A stretch of 64,000 nt of DNA, taken from NCBI RefSeq assembly GCF_009469595.2, contig NZ_SSXV01000030.1, forward strand, positions 1 to 64,000, in the 5' to 3' direction. Below are positions 54,719 through 63,204 of this stretch, piece after piece (position 1 is the stretch's first letter; each line of letters starts with the position of its first letter). The notes below the pieces were generated by a model. That model made no database searches, had not been told where the DNA came from, and saw nothing but the letters and a program-made list of their open reading frames with translations. The DNA comes from Thauera sp. 2A1. Its GTDB lineage: Bacteria > Pseudomonadota > Gammaproteobacteria > Burkholderiales > Rhodocyclaceae. The position numbers and the translations under genes are program-made.

Positions 54719-55658
54719 CGACGGCTCGCCGCGAGGCGAACCGGTGATCGTCGCCCGCGGCGTGCACAAGCACTACGGCGCGATTCACGCGGTCGATGGC
54801 GTCGACCTGGACGTCCGTGCCGGCGAGCTGTTCGGCCTCATCGGCCACAACGGCGCCGGCAAGAGCACGATGTTCAAGATGATGCTGGGCCTGATCCCGG
54901 TCACCGCCGGCGAGATCCGCATCGACGGCGCGATGGTCGCCGGCCACGGCGGCGCCAACGGCGATTTCCGCGCGGTGCGGCGCAAGATCGGCTACCTGCC
55001 GGAAAACGTCGTGCTCTACGACAACCTCACCGGACTGGAGACACTGCAGTTCTTCGCCAGGCTGAAAGGCGTGTCGCAAGCCGACAACCACGCCCTGCTC
55101 GAGCGCGTCGGCCTCACCCATGCGGCCCGGCGGCGCGTGCGCGAATACTCGAAGGGCATGCGCCAGCGCCTCGGCTTCGCCCAGGCCCTGCTCGGCAAGC
55201 CACGCATCCTGTTCCTTGACGAACCCACTACAGGGCTGGACCCGGAGGCGATCCGCGGCTTCTACGCGATCCTGCGCCGGCTCAAGGGCGACGGCGTGAC
55301 GATGGTGATCACCTCGCACATCCTGGCCGAGATCCAGGAGCGGGTGGACCGCCTGGCGATCATGGCCGCCGGCAAGGTGCAGGCCTGCGGCACGGTGCAG
55401 TCGCTGCGCGAACAGATGGACTTGCCGCTATGGTTCTCGGTGCGGGTGGCGCCGGAGGATTTCGAGGCGGTGCGCGCCGCGCTCGGCCACCTGCCCGTCG
55501 GCGCGATCGAGGCGCACGACGACCATATCGCGGTGCAGTGCCGGCGCGAAGCCAAGATGGCGGTGATCGCCGCGCTGGCGACACTCGACGGCAAGGTGCG
55601 CGACCTCGGCGTGCATGAACCTTCGCTCGAAGACGTGTTCTTCGGCTTTTCCGACTGA
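54690..55658 (+). CDS. nosF: NosF, ABC transporter ATP-binding protein
   Basis: The 322-residue product starts at GTG 54690, inside the end of nosD. Walker A is GHNGAGKST, the signature region YSKGMRQRLGFAQA, Walker B ILFLDEPTTGLD, and the H-loop ITSHILAEI. A C-terminal extension of about 90 residues (LPLWFSVRVAPEDFEAVRAA) is typical of NosF. It powers NosY in the NosDFY complex that matures CuZ. It overlaps neither its partner nosY nor its signal; spacing to nosY is 10 bp. Confidence 0.95.
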   Translation: MADISLAPNDDGSPRGEPVIVARGVHKHYGAIHAVDGVDLDVRAGELFGLIGHNGAGKSTMFKMMLGLIPVTAGEIRIDGAMVAGHGGANGDFRAVRRKIGYLPENVVLYDNLTGLETLQFFARLKGVSQADNHALLERVGLTHAARRRVREYSKGMRQRLGFAQALLGKPRILFLDEPTTGLDPEAIRGFYAILRRLKGDGVTMVITSHILAEIQERVDRLAIMAAGKVQACGTVQSLREQMDLPLWFSVRVAPEDFEAVRAALGHLPVGAIEAHDDHIAVQCRREAKMAVIAALATLDGKVRDLGVHEPSLEDVFFGFSD

Positions 55659-55668
55659 GGGGCGGGAC

Positions 55669-56484
55669 ATGGAATTCGCACAAATCGCCACTGTCGCCGG
55701 CAAGGAGTTCTGGGACCGCATCCGTAACCGCTGGGTGCTGGCGGTGGCGCTGGTGTTCACCGCCTTCGCGCTGTCGATCGCCTACTTCGGCGCCGCGCAG
55801 CAGGGGACGGTGGGCTTTCGCTCGATCGAGGTCACCATCGCCAGCCTGGTGAGCCTGGTCATCTACCTGATCCCGCTGATCGCGCTGGTGCTGGGTTTCG
55901 ACGCCATCGTCGGCGAGCGCGAGCGCGGTTCGCTTGACCTGCTGCTGTCGATGCCGATCACCCGCGTCGAGCTGCTGCTGGGCAAATACCTCGGCCTGGC
56001 TGGCGCGCTCGCCTTCTCCACCGTGGCGGGCTTCGGTCTGGTGGGGCTCGTGCTGTCTGCGCAGCTCGACCTCGCCGCGCTGTTTCACTACTTCGGCTTC
56101 ATGCTCAGCTCGGTGCTGCTCGGCTGCGCCTTCCTGAGCCTGGCGGTGATGCTGTCGGTGTTCGCCGCCGACCGCACGCGCGCCTCTGGCCTGGCGATCG
56201 CGATGTGGTTCTTCTTCGTGCTGATCTTCGACCTGCTGCTACTTGGCGCGCTGGTCGTGTCCGGCGGACAGTGGGGCGGCGAAGTGATGCCCTACCTGCT
56301 GCTGCTGAACCCGGCCGACGTGTTCCGCATCCTCAACATCTTCGCGCTCGAGGACGTGCGTACGCTGTACGGCCTCGCCACGGTTTTCCCGCCCACGCTG
56401 GCGCGCAGCGACCTACTCGGCCTGGTGATGGCGGCGTGGATCGCACTGCCGCTCGCCATCGCCGCGTGGCGTTTCCGCAAATAA
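55669..56484 (+). CDS. nosY: NosY, ABC transporter permease
   Basis: The 271-residue product starts at ATG 55669 (MEFAQIATVAGKEFWDRIRN) behind GGGGCGGGA. It has six TM helices of the ABC-2 type and the FDAIVGERERGSLDLLLSMP coupling segment. It forms the membrane part of NosDFY. The frame open from 55615 starts inside nosF and is ignored. A small G/C stem (56488-56503) separates it from nosL without a T-run. Confidence 0.95.
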   Translation: MEFAQIATVAGKEFWDRIRNRWVLAVALVFTAFALSIAYFGAAQQGTVGFRSIEVTIASLVSLVIYLIPLIALVLGFDAIVGERERGSLDLLLSMPITRVELLLGKYLGLAGALAFSTVAGFGLVGLVLSAQLDLAALFHYFGFMLSSVLLGCAFLSLAVMLSVFAADRTRASGLAIAMWFFFVLIFDLLLLGALVVSGGQWGGEVMPYLLLLNPADVFRILNIFALEDVRTLYGLATVFPPTLARSDLLGLVMAAWIALPLAIAAWRFRK

Positions 56485-56527
56485 AACGGCCGGCCCACCG
56501 GCCCGTACTCAGGAGAGTCCCCTTCCC

Positions 56528-57067
56528 ATGCACATCTCACTCCCAATCTTCGACCGCCGCTTGCTGGCCGCCTGCGCCGCCGCAGCGCTGCTGGCGGCGT
56601 GCGGCGGCGAATCCGGCGGCGGCAAGGCGAGCGTGGTGGCGCTCGAGATCGACCGCAGCACAAGTTGCTCGCTCGACGGCATGCTGCTTGCCGACTACCC
56701 CGGGCCCAAGGCGCAGATCCACTACAGCGTCGTTGCGCGGCCTGACTGGTTCTGCGACACGATCGAGATGTTCAACGTCTATCTGAACCCCGAGCAGGCG
56801 CGCCGCGTCACTGCCATGTTCGTGCAGGACATGGGCAAGACCGACTGGGACAAGCCGGTCGGCCACTGGATCGACGCGAAGACGGCCTTCTACGTGTTCG
56901 GCTCGAAGCGGCTCGGCTCGATGGGCCCGAGCGCCGCCTCCTTCGCCAGCGAAGCCGACGCGAAGGCGTTCACCGCGCAATACGGCGGCAAGGTGCTGCG
57001 CTTCGACGAAGTGAAGCCCGACATGGTGCTGCTCGACGGCGGCGCGCTGCACGACCAGTCGATGTAA
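56528..57067 (+). CDS. nosL: NosL, copper chaperone lipoprotein
   Basis: The 179-residue product has a lipoprotein signal with LAAC (ALLAACGG). The mature part carries CSLDGMLLADYPGPKAQIHY, where the Cys and Met of CxxxGM fit the NosL Cu(I) site, and ASEADAKAFTAQYGGKVLRF, the usual C-terminal signature. It delivers copper to NosDFY/apo-NosZ. The gene is the last canonical nos gene before three accessory genes. Confidence 0.95.
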   Translation: MHISLPIFDRRLLAACAAAALLAACGGESGGGKASVVALEIDRSTSCSLDGMLLADYPGPKAQIHYSVVARPDWFCDTIEMFNVYLNPEQARRVTAMFVQDMGKTDWDKPVGHWIDAKTAFYVFGSKRLGSMGPSAASFASEADAKAFTAQYGGKVLRFDEVKPDMVLLDGGALHDQSM

Positions 57068-57080
57068 GGAGGTCCGACAC

Positions 57081-57350
57081 ATGAACCCGATCTACGATTC
57101 GTTGCCGCCCGAGCGCGCCCTGGAAATCGAGCTGATCGCCCGCCTCATCTACGAAACGCGCGAAAACCGGCGCAAGGTGCTGGACGCGCTCCGCGCCGCC
57201 GACGAGCAGAGCCTGCTGGCCGGCATCGCCAGCGGCGCAGTCCCCGAGCACCCTGCCTACGAGCATTACCTGGCGGCCCGCATCCTGGCCGACACGCATC
57301 AGGCGGCGCGCGAAACCATGAGCCAGCACCTGAAGGAAGCGAACCGCTGA
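57081..57350 (+). CDS. Small protein of unknown function, nos-linked (accessory 1)
   Basis: The 89-residue, mostly helical soluble protein has AAGGAGG 8 bp before ATG 57081. It reads ALEIELIARLIYETRENRRK and HYLAARILADTHQAARETMS. No Cys, signal or TM helix is present, so it is probably cytosolic. Its TGA overlaps the next ATG (TGATG), showing coupling. I do not recognise a family. Confidence 0.75.
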   Translation: MNPIYDSLPPERALEIELIARLIYETRENRRKVLDALRAADEQSLLAGIASGAVPEHPAYEHYLAARILADTHQAARETMSQHLKEANR

Positions 57351-57724
57351 TGAGCCTCCAACCCGAACTCGCCGAACACATCGAGCAGGCATTTCCCGGG
57401 CGCCTCGCCGCTCCGCCGCAGGTCGCCCAGGACGCGCTGACCCTGATCCTCGACAATGGCGTGATGCTCACCGTGCATTACGCGGCGGACGATGCCTACT
57501 CCCTGCGCTGGCGCACCGGCCTCGGGCCGGACGCGGCCGAGATGGGTATCGACACCGCGCCGACCCACCCCGGCCTTGCCACTGCGCCGAACCACCTGCA
57601 CCTGGACGACGGCCGGGTGGTGCCCGATCCGGTGACCCGCGTCGGCGCGAAGCCGGCCGCCAACCTCGCCGCGCTGGTCGAAGCCCTGCTGCACGACCCG
57701 CTGCTGAAGGACAAGACCGCATGA
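57350..57724 (+). CDS. Small protein of unknown function, nos-linked (accessory 2)
   Basis: The 124-residue product has no signal, TM helix or Cys. It reads ALTLILDNGVMLTVHYAADD, YSLRWRTGLGPDAAEMGIDT and HLHLDDGRVVPDPVTRVGAK, suggesting a small beta-rich fold. No family is recognised. It overlaps the preceding gene by 1 bp and the following NosL-like gene by 4 bp, so the three are one translational unit. Confidence 0.75.
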   Translation: MSLQPELAEHIEQAFPGRLAAPPQVAQDALTLILDNGVMLTVHYAADDAYSLRWRTGLGPDAAEMGIDTAPTHPGLATAPNHLHLDDGRVVPDPVTRVGAKPAANLAALVEALLHDPLLKDKTA

Positions 57725-58353
57725 GCCATCCGGCTGCCGCCCGCCGCCTGCTGCTTGGCGCCTCTGCGCTTTGCGTGGCTGCAGCCGCCGGCCTGTCCTG
57801 GCAATACGCTCACCGGCCGTCGGCCGCCTTCGAGCCGCCGGCGGAGGACGTGTGCCTCGTGCCGCCGGCGCGGCAATCCGTCGCGCACCCCTACGATCCG
57901 GCCTCGGGACTGGAAATCTTCGCAGCCCGTCCGGTTCCGGCCGACGCGCGCTGCCCGGTGTGCGGCATGTACCCGGCACGATTCCCGAAATGGGCAGCAC
58001 AGGTCATCTTCGAAGATGGCTCGGCCCACTTCTTCGACTCGCCGGTCGACCTGTTCATGTTCCTCGCCGAGCCGGCACGGTTCGACGGCAGCCACACGCC
58101 GAACCAGGCTGCGGCATTGTATGTCAGCGATTTCAACGGCAGCGGCTGGTCAGACGCGCGCGCTGCGGCCTACGTGCTCGGTTCCAGCGCACGCGGACCG
58201 ATGCGTGGCCCCGACCTGCCCGCCTTCGCCGACGAGGCAGCCGCCCGCGCTTTCGCCATCGGACACGGCGGGCGCGTGCTCAGGTTCACCGACATCCGCG
58301 GCGAGACGCTGGCCGGCCTGCGCAACGCCACCCACGCCAGCCACATGCACTGA
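57721..58353 (+). CDS. Second NosL-like copper-binding protein, membrane-anchored
   Basis: The 210-residue product has an N-terminal signal or anchor (ARRLLLGASALCVAAAAGLS) without a clear lipobox. It carries the NosL motif CPVCGMYPARFPKWAAQVIF, VDLFMFLAEPARFDGSHTP and a C-terminal FADEAAARAFAIGHGGRVL. It resembles NosL in the CxxCGM copper site more closely than the lipoprotein NosL upstream does. It may hand copper to a different target or act at another step. A bidirectional terminator follows. Confidence 0.85.
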   Translation: MSHPAAARRLLLGASALCVAAAAGLSWQYAHRPSAAFEPPAEDVCLVPPARQSVAHPYDPASGLEIFAARPVPADARCPVCGMYPARFPKWAAQVIFEDGSAHFFDSPVDLFMFLAEPARFDGSHTPNQAAALYVSDFNGSGWSDARAAAYVLGSSARGPMRGPDLPAFADEAAARAFAIGHGGRVLRFTDIRGETLAGLRNATHASHMH

Positions 58354-58391
58354 GCACCACACGGAGCGGCTTGCGGCGATGCGCGTGAACG

Positions 58392-58420
58392 AAAATGGAG
58401 GCCACCAGGGCCTCCATTTT
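58392..58420. terminator. Bidirectional terminator between nos operon and cytochrome gene
   Basis: AAAATGGAGGC (58392-58402), loop CACCAGG, GCCTCCATTTT (58410-58420). Both strands end in a T4 run, fitting two convergent genes. Confidence 0.88.
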
Positions 58421-58442
58421 CGTGCGGACGATCCGAAGGGGG

Positions 58443-58901
58443 TCAGCTCGCCTTCGACACCATGTAATCGACGGCAGCCTTCACCTCGTCGTCGGACAGC
58501 GACGAGCCGCCACCACGCGCAGGCATCATGCCCTTGGCGCCGGTGAAGCCTTCGATCGCGTGCTTGTAGAGCGTGTCCTTGCCCTGGGCGATGCGCGGAC
58601 CCCAGTCGTCCTTGTTGCCCAACATCGGCGCGCCAGCCACGCCGGTTGCATGGCACAGCGAACAGGTCTTCTTGAACACACTCTCGCCTGCCGCCGCGGC
58701 AGCCGGTGCAGCAGCGGTCTGGGCCGCCGGAGCGGCAGCCGGCGCGGCGGCGGGTGCCGCACTTGGTGCCGGTGCGGCGGGCGCGGCAGCAGGCGCCGCC
58801 GGTGCAGCCGGCGCTGCGGCCTGCTTGCCGGAATCCTGGCCGCCACAGGCAGAAAGAAGGGCGGCAAGCGCCGCGGCGAGAATCAGGTTGGTCTTTTTCA
58901 T
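58443..58901 (-). CDS. Cytochrome c5-type lipoprotein with Ala/Pro linker
   Basis: The 152-residue product starts at ATG 58901 (MKKTNLILAAALAALLSACG), a lipoprotein signal with LSAC. About 50 residues of Ala/Pro linker follow, then a class I c5-like cytochrome domain: CSLCH haem motif, GVAGAPMLGNKDDWGPRIAQ and the Met-ligand region GAKGMMPARGGG. It is probably tethered to the membrane facing the periplasm and carries electrons, with NosZ an attractive partner. An FNR-like promoter precedes it. The frame to 58937 is an untranslated leader. Confidence 0.9.
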   Translation of the reverse strand: MKKTNLILAAALAALLSACGGQDSGKQAAAPAAPAAPAAAPAAPAPSAAPAAAPAAAPAAQTAAAPAAAAAGESVFKKTCSLCHATGVAGAPMLGNKDDWGPRIAQGKDTLYKHAIEGFTGAKGMMPARGGGSSLSDDEVKAAVDYMVSKAS

Positions 58902-58955
58902 TGGCAGTCTCCGACAGGGGCCCAGGCAGAAAAACATTTGTGGAAAAACGAAACA

Positions 58956-58997
58956 ATGCTAACGGTTCGTGCCCGCCAGGTTCTTGATACGCGTCAA
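58956..58997 (-). promoter_or_regulatory. Cytochrome c5 promoter with FNR/DNR-like box
   Basis: On the - strand TTGACGCGTATCAA (58997-58984) matches TTGAT-N4-ATCAA at 9 of 10. TAGCAT (58961-58956) is a -10 hexamer at 29.5 bp from the centre, the same as nosZ and nosR. The start is near 58950, about 50 bp before the ATG. Confidence 0.6.
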
Positions 58998-59023
58998 TTC
59001 CCGCTGGCCGCTTACGGCCACCC

Positions 59024-59419
59024 TCACTCCTCCGCCGGTCGCTCGCGATGACGGAAGGTCCACACCGCATTGCCGGCGTAGTGCCACAACAGCAGCAGTG
59101 CGGTGGTCGCCAGTTGCGCGAGCAGGTAGTGCAGTCCGAACACATCGACGAACAGCTTCATCAGCAAGGCGGTCCAGGCGAGCCCGATGGTGGCCACGGC
59201 GAAAAAGCGCGGCAGGGCCTCCACGTGCGTGCGGTCCGAATCGAACACCAGCAGGCGCGCAAGCGCGTAATTCACCACCGCGCCGAGCACGAAGCCGGCA
59301 GTCGCACCGACCAGCGGGCTGGCACCGAAACCTTCCACCAGCGTCAGCAGCAGGGCGTAATGCGCCAGCGTGCCGACCGCGCCGACGGCGGCGAAGCGGA
59401 TGAAACGGCGGATGTTCAT
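59024..59419 (-). CDS. GtrA-family membrane protein
   Basis: The 131-residue product starts at ATG 59419 (MNIRRFIRFAAVGAVGTLAH) and has four TM helices. It shows the GtrA signature FAAVGAVGTLAHYALL, VVNYALARLLVF and a C-terminal GNAVWTFRHR. GtrA-type proteins flip polyprenyl-linked sugars to the periplasm. It overlaps the upstream GT39-like gene by 4 bp, and with the GT2 gene makes a gtrA-gtrB-like set. Confidence 0.9.
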   Translation of the reverse strand: MNIRRFIRFAAVGAVGTLAHYALLLTLVEGFGASPLVGATAGFVLGAVVNYALARLLVFDSDRTHVEALPRFFAVATIGLAWTALLMKLFVDVFGLHYLLAQLATTALLLLWHYAGNAVWTFRHRERPAEE

Positions 59420-61086
59420 CGCGGCCGGCGCTCCTCGCCCACCAGCATGCGGCGATCCTTGACCACGGCCAACGTGACGCCCTCGCGCTCGACCGTGCCG
59501 ATGATCTGGCCTTTCACTGCGGTATGGCAATCCATGTGGGTCGGCGACAGGAAGAAGTCGGCAATCCACCAGTCCCTGGTCACCACCAGGCGTGGATCGA
59601 GCCATACGCTGCCCTGCAGCGACTCGGCGCAGACCGCCACGGTGTAGGTCTTGTCGGGATGCCCTTCCCTGGCGACGAAGGCGTTCAATTGCTCCGCCGC
59701 GTCACGCAGGCTGTCGGCCCAGTAGTCCTGTTCCCAGCGGTCGGTGGTGCCGCGCAGCCCGCCGACGAAGCCGTTGTAGGCGACGTATTCATAGGGATGC
59801 AGCCGCGCCAGCATGACCACATGTCCCGCCACCAGCAGCACGCTGCCGGCCAGCGCTGCCCAGCGGCCACGCGGCCAGCGCGCCGCGCGCTGCCAGGCCG
59901 AGTACAGGCCCGCACCCGACAGCACCGCGAGCGGCGGCAGCAGGAAGGTGAAGTGGCGGATGCCGTTGTACAGCGGCGGCGCGGCCAGCAAGGTATAGGC
60001 GATCGGAAACAGCGCGGCCAGCACCACCGGCAGCCAGGGCAGCGCCGCGCGCCGTCCGGCCGGGCTCGCCAGCATCGGCAGGGCCCGCAGCCCGCCAATG
60101 GCGGCCAGGGCGAGACCGAGCAGAAAGATCTCGGGCAGGCGCACGAGCAGGTAGGCGAGCAGGTAGATGCCCGGCACTTCGCCATTGGGCATCACCTTGC
60201 CGGCGAGGATGGTGTGCAGCAGGAAGGAGAAGTGCGAGAAGGTGGTCATCGCCTTCCACAGGTTGCCCGCCGACATCACCGCCCACGGCCAGAACAGCCC
60301 CATCAGCACGAAGGCGATCAGCGCCGCCGGCAGCAGCGCGATGATGGAGCGGCCGAAGACGGCGGCGCGCGCCCCCGCCGATTCACCCTCGCGCCACGCA
60401 GCCGCCGCCAGCACCGCCATGCCGAGGTAGAACACCGCGAACACCGCGCCGATGCGCAGACCGAAGGCACAACCCAGCGCGATGCCGAGCCCGATCACAT
60501 CGCCACGCGCAGGCCGCGGCAGGCTGGGTGCGACGCGCACGATGTAGTACAGCGCCCACACCATCGCGGTGGCGAAGGGCACGTCCTTGGTGTGGGTGAA
60601 CATCGCGCCCGACCATGCGCCGGTGACCAGCAGCACGACCAGCGCCGCCAGCGCGGCCCATTCGCCGGCAAGCCGGCGCGCCAGCAGCCAGGCGCCGGCG
60701 AGCCCGAGCAGACCGAAGCCGGCCGACAACAGGTGGCGCATCTCCCACACCCCGGGCCCGCTGGAACCGACCACGCCGCTGCGCTCGATCAGCGCGGCGA
60801 CGAGGTCGAACAGGCCGCCGTAGAGGTAGAGGTTCTTGTACTCGAAGGCACGCAGGTCGCTCAGGCCGGAGGCGTAGAAATCCACCAGCAGCCGGCCGTA
60901 GACGTGCTGCACCTCCTCGTCGTTGCTGAGCCCGTGCTGATCGAAGGTCAGCACGATGAACGCGGCCGTCGCGACGAAGAGCAGCATCGACAGGCCGAAG
61001 GCCCATCTGCGACTTCCTGCGCCCGCGCCGTCATCCGCTTCGTCATGCCCTGCAGCGACCGCTGCGGCACGCACCGGAGCGCTCAT
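59416..61086 (-). CDS. GT39/ArnT-like membrane glycosyltransferase
   Basis: The 556-residue product starts at ATG 61086 (MSAPVRAAAVAAGHDEADDG), overlapping the GT2 gene by 4 bp. It has about ten or eleven TM helices, a first periplasmic loop with LSNDEEVQHVYGRLLVDFYA holding the acidic pair typical of GT-C enzymes, and a C-terminal soluble domain with RWEQDYWADSLRDAAEQLNA. It probably transfers a sugar from a lipid carrier to an envelope glycan. The frame open to 61869 belongs to the GT2 gene in another phase. Confidence 0.87.
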   Translation of the reverse strand: MSAPVRAAAVAAGHDEADDGAGAGSRRWAFGLSMLLFVATAAFIVLTFDQHGLSNDEEVQHVYGRLLVDFYASGLSDLRAFEYKNLYLYGGLFDLVAALIERSGVVGSSGPGVWEMRHLLSAGFGLLGLAGAWLLARRLAGEWAALAALVVLLVTGAWSGAMFTHTKDVPFATAMVWALYYIVRVAPSLPRPARGDVIGLGIALGCAFGLRIGAVFAVFYLGMAVLAAAAWREGESAGARAAVFGRSIIALLPAALIAFVLMGLFWPWAVMSAGNLWKAMTTFSHFSFLLHTILAGKVMPNGEVPGIYLLAYLLVRLPEIFLLGLALAAIGGLRALPMLASPAGRRAALPWLPVVLAALFPIAYTLLAAPPLYNGIRHFTFLLPPLAVLSGAGLYSAWQRAARWPRGRWAALAGSVLLVAGHVVMLARLHPYEYVAYNGFVGGLRGTTDRWEQDYWADSLRDAAEQLNAFVAREGHPDKTYTVAVCAESLQGSVWLDPRLVVTRDWWIADFFLSPTHMDCHTAVKGQIIGTVEREGVTLAVVKDRRMLVGEERRPR

Positions 61087-62093
61087 CGACGCGACTCCCT
61101 GCCGTCGCCGAAACCGAGGCGCTCCGACACCAGGAACAGCGGCCGCCCCTTCACCTCGGTGAAGATGCGGCCGATGTACTCGCCCAGCACACCCAGGCTG
61201 ATCAACTGGATGCCGGACAGGAACAGCACCGACACCATGATCGACGCGTAGCCGGGGAGGTCGATGCCGAAGATGATGGTGCGCACCACCAGCCAGGCGC
61301 CGTACAGGGCCGACAGGCCCGCCATCACCAGACCGATCACGGACCACACCCGCAGCGGCAATGTGCTGAAGGCCGACAGGCCGTCGATGGCGTAGCGCAG
61401 CAGGCGCAACATGGACCACGCGGACGCGCCCGCGGCGCGCTCCTCGGGCTCGAAGTCGACTTCCTCCTGGCGGAAACCCACCCAACTGGTGATGCCCTTC
61501 ATGAAGCGTGTGCGCTCGGGCAAGCTGTTGATGGCATCCACCACCGCACGGTCGAAGATGCGGAAGTCGCCGCCGCCTTCGGCCAGCGCCACTTCCGACA
61601 CCTTGCGGAAGAAGGCGTAGAAGGCGCGCGACAACTGCCGCCGCAGCCAGGGATCGGTATCGCGCGAGCGGCGCACCGCGGTGACCATCATCGCCCCGCC
61701 GCGCCAGCGCTCCAGCATCTCGGGGATCAGCTCGGGCGGGTGCTGCAGGTCGCCGTCCATCAGCACGACGACGTCGCCGCCGGCGGCGCGCAGGCCGGCC
61801 GCCATCGCCGCTTCCTTGCCGAAATTGCGCGCGAAGCGGATCGCCTTCAGCGTCGGGTCGATCGCACACAGCTCCGCCACTTCGGCGTAGGTGTTGTCGC
61901 GGCTGCCGTCATCGACGAAGACGACTTCGTAAGAGGCCAGCGGCATGCCCTGGAGCACCGCGGTAAGCCGCTGGTGCAGCGGGCCGAGCGAGCCGCTCTC
62001 GTTGTAGAGGGGAATGACCACCGACAGGCGGGGCTGCGCGGAGGAAGACGATGCCGCATGGGCATGGGCATCGAGTGAGTCGAGGTTCGACAC
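61083..62093 (-). CDS. GT2 polyprenyl-phosphate glycosyltransferase (GtrB/ArnC/DPM-like)
   Basis: The 336-residue product has the GT-A opening LSVVIPLYNESGSLGPLHQR, EVVFVDDGSRDNT, VVVLMDGDLQHPPELIPEML (DxD) and two C-terminal TM helices (VIGLVMAGLSALYGAWLVV and MVSVLFLSGIQLISLGVLGE). It loads a sugar onto undecaprenyl phosphate on the cytosolic face. It heads the three-gene operon and diverges from the YdjC gene across 217 bp. Confidence 0.93.
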   Translation of the reverse strand: MSNLDSLDAHAHAASSSSAQPRLSVVIPLYNESGSLGPLHQRLTAVLQGMPLASYEVVFVDDGSRDNTYAEVAELCAIDPTLKAIRFARNFGKEAAMAAGLRAAGGDVVVLMDGDLQHPPELIPEMLERWRGGAMMVTAVRRSRDTDPWLRRQLSRAFYAFFRKVSEVALAEGGGDFRIFDRAVVDAINSLPERTRFMKGITSWVGFRQEEVDFEPEERAAGASAWSMLRLLRYAIDGLSAFSTLPLRVWSVIGLVMAGLSALYGAWLVVRTIIFGIDLPGYASIMVSVLFLSGIQLISLGVLGEYIGRIFTEVKGRPLFLVSERLGFGDGRESRR

Positions 62094-62310
62094 GGCAAGA
62101 CGATCCGGAAAAACGCTCCCGATGGGAGCGAGGCAGTGAACGATAAACCATTCCGTCAGGCGCGGAATGACGCGGCACGGTTACAACATTTTGCATCGCA
62201 CCAAGCGCCGCCGTCAGCAGGCCAAGGCCCCCGTTCCGGGCAGCTTTTCACGCACGCCGAGCGGTGACATTGAGCGATACTGCCGGCCTCTGAACTTCGC
62301 GCCCGCCCGC

Positions 62311-63204
62311 ATGACCGCAGCTTCGTCCGCCCCTGCCCGCCCCGCCGTCGTCTGCGCCGACGACTATGGCCTCGCCCCGGGCGTCAGCGACGCCATCGCC
62401 GAGCTGATCGGCGCCGGCCGCCTGTCGGCCACGAGCTGCATGACCACCATGGCCGACTGGCGCCGCGCCGCCGCGCCCTTGCGCGAACTCGTTCGCCGCG
62501 CGCCGGCCGACGTCGGCCTGCACCTGACGCTCACCGACCAGGCACCGCTGAGCCGCGCGAGTGGGTTGGCGATCGACGGCCGCCTGCCACCGCTCGGCCG
62601 CCTGCTGCCCCGCGCGCTGGCGCACGCGCTGCCCGCGGCCGCCCTCATCGACGAGCTGCGCGCGCAGCTCGACGCTTTCGAGGACGCCTGGGGCGCGCCA
62701 CCGGACTATGTGGATGGCCACCAGCATGTGCATGTGCTTCCCGGCGTGCGCGAGGCGGTGGTCGCGGAGCTGCTGCGCCGCTACCCGGTCGGCCGCGTGT
62801 GGGTGCGAGACTGCGTCGAACCCCCGGTGCGCTGCCTGCGCCGTGGCGAATCGACCGCCAAGGCAATGTTCATTTCCGCGCTGGGCGCCGGCCTGCGCCG
62901 TCAGTTGCACGCGGCGGGAATTCCGGCAAACGACGGCTTCAGCGGCCTGCACGATTTTTCCACCGTGCGTCCGTTCGGCGACAAGATGCGCCGCTTCCTG
63001 GCCGCGCTCGGCCCGCGACCGCTGCTGCACGTCCATCCCGGGCGAGTGGACGCAGCGCTGCTTGGCTGCGATGCGCTGACCACGCCGCGCGAGGCGGAGC
63101 TGGCCTACCTCGCGTCAGATGAATTCGCCGACGATCTCGCCACGGCCGGCGTGCGACCGGCACGCTTCGCCGAGTTCGCCGGCAACAGAGCCTCGCGCCG
63201 ATGA
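62311..63204 (+). CDS. ChbG/YdjC-family carbohydrate deacetylase
   Basis: The 297-residue product starts at ATG 62311 (MTAASSAPARPAVVCADDYG). The metal site has VCADDYGLAPGV (DD), VGLHLTLTD and DYVDGHQHVHVLP (HxxxH region). The fold is a TIM-barrel polysaccharide deacetylase acting on acetylated sugars. It may also belong to the HpnK group named from hopanoid clusters. Beside the GT operon it may trim an acetyl group from the glycan made there. It overlaps gluQ by 4 bp. Confidence 0.88.
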   Translation: MTAASSAPARPAVVCADDYGLAPGVSDAIAELIGAGRLSATSCMTTMADWRRAAAPLRELVRRAPADVGLHLTLTDQAPLSRASGLAIDGRLPPLGRLLPRALAHALPAAALIDELRAQLDAFEDAWGAPPDYVDGHQHVHVLPGVREAVVAELLRRYPVGRVWVRDCVEPPVRCLRRGESTAKAMFISALGAGLRRQLHAAGIPANDGFSGLHDFSTVRPFGDKMRRFLAALGPRPLLHVHPGRVDAALLGCDALTTPREAELAYLASDEFADDLATAGVRPARFAEFAGNRASRR

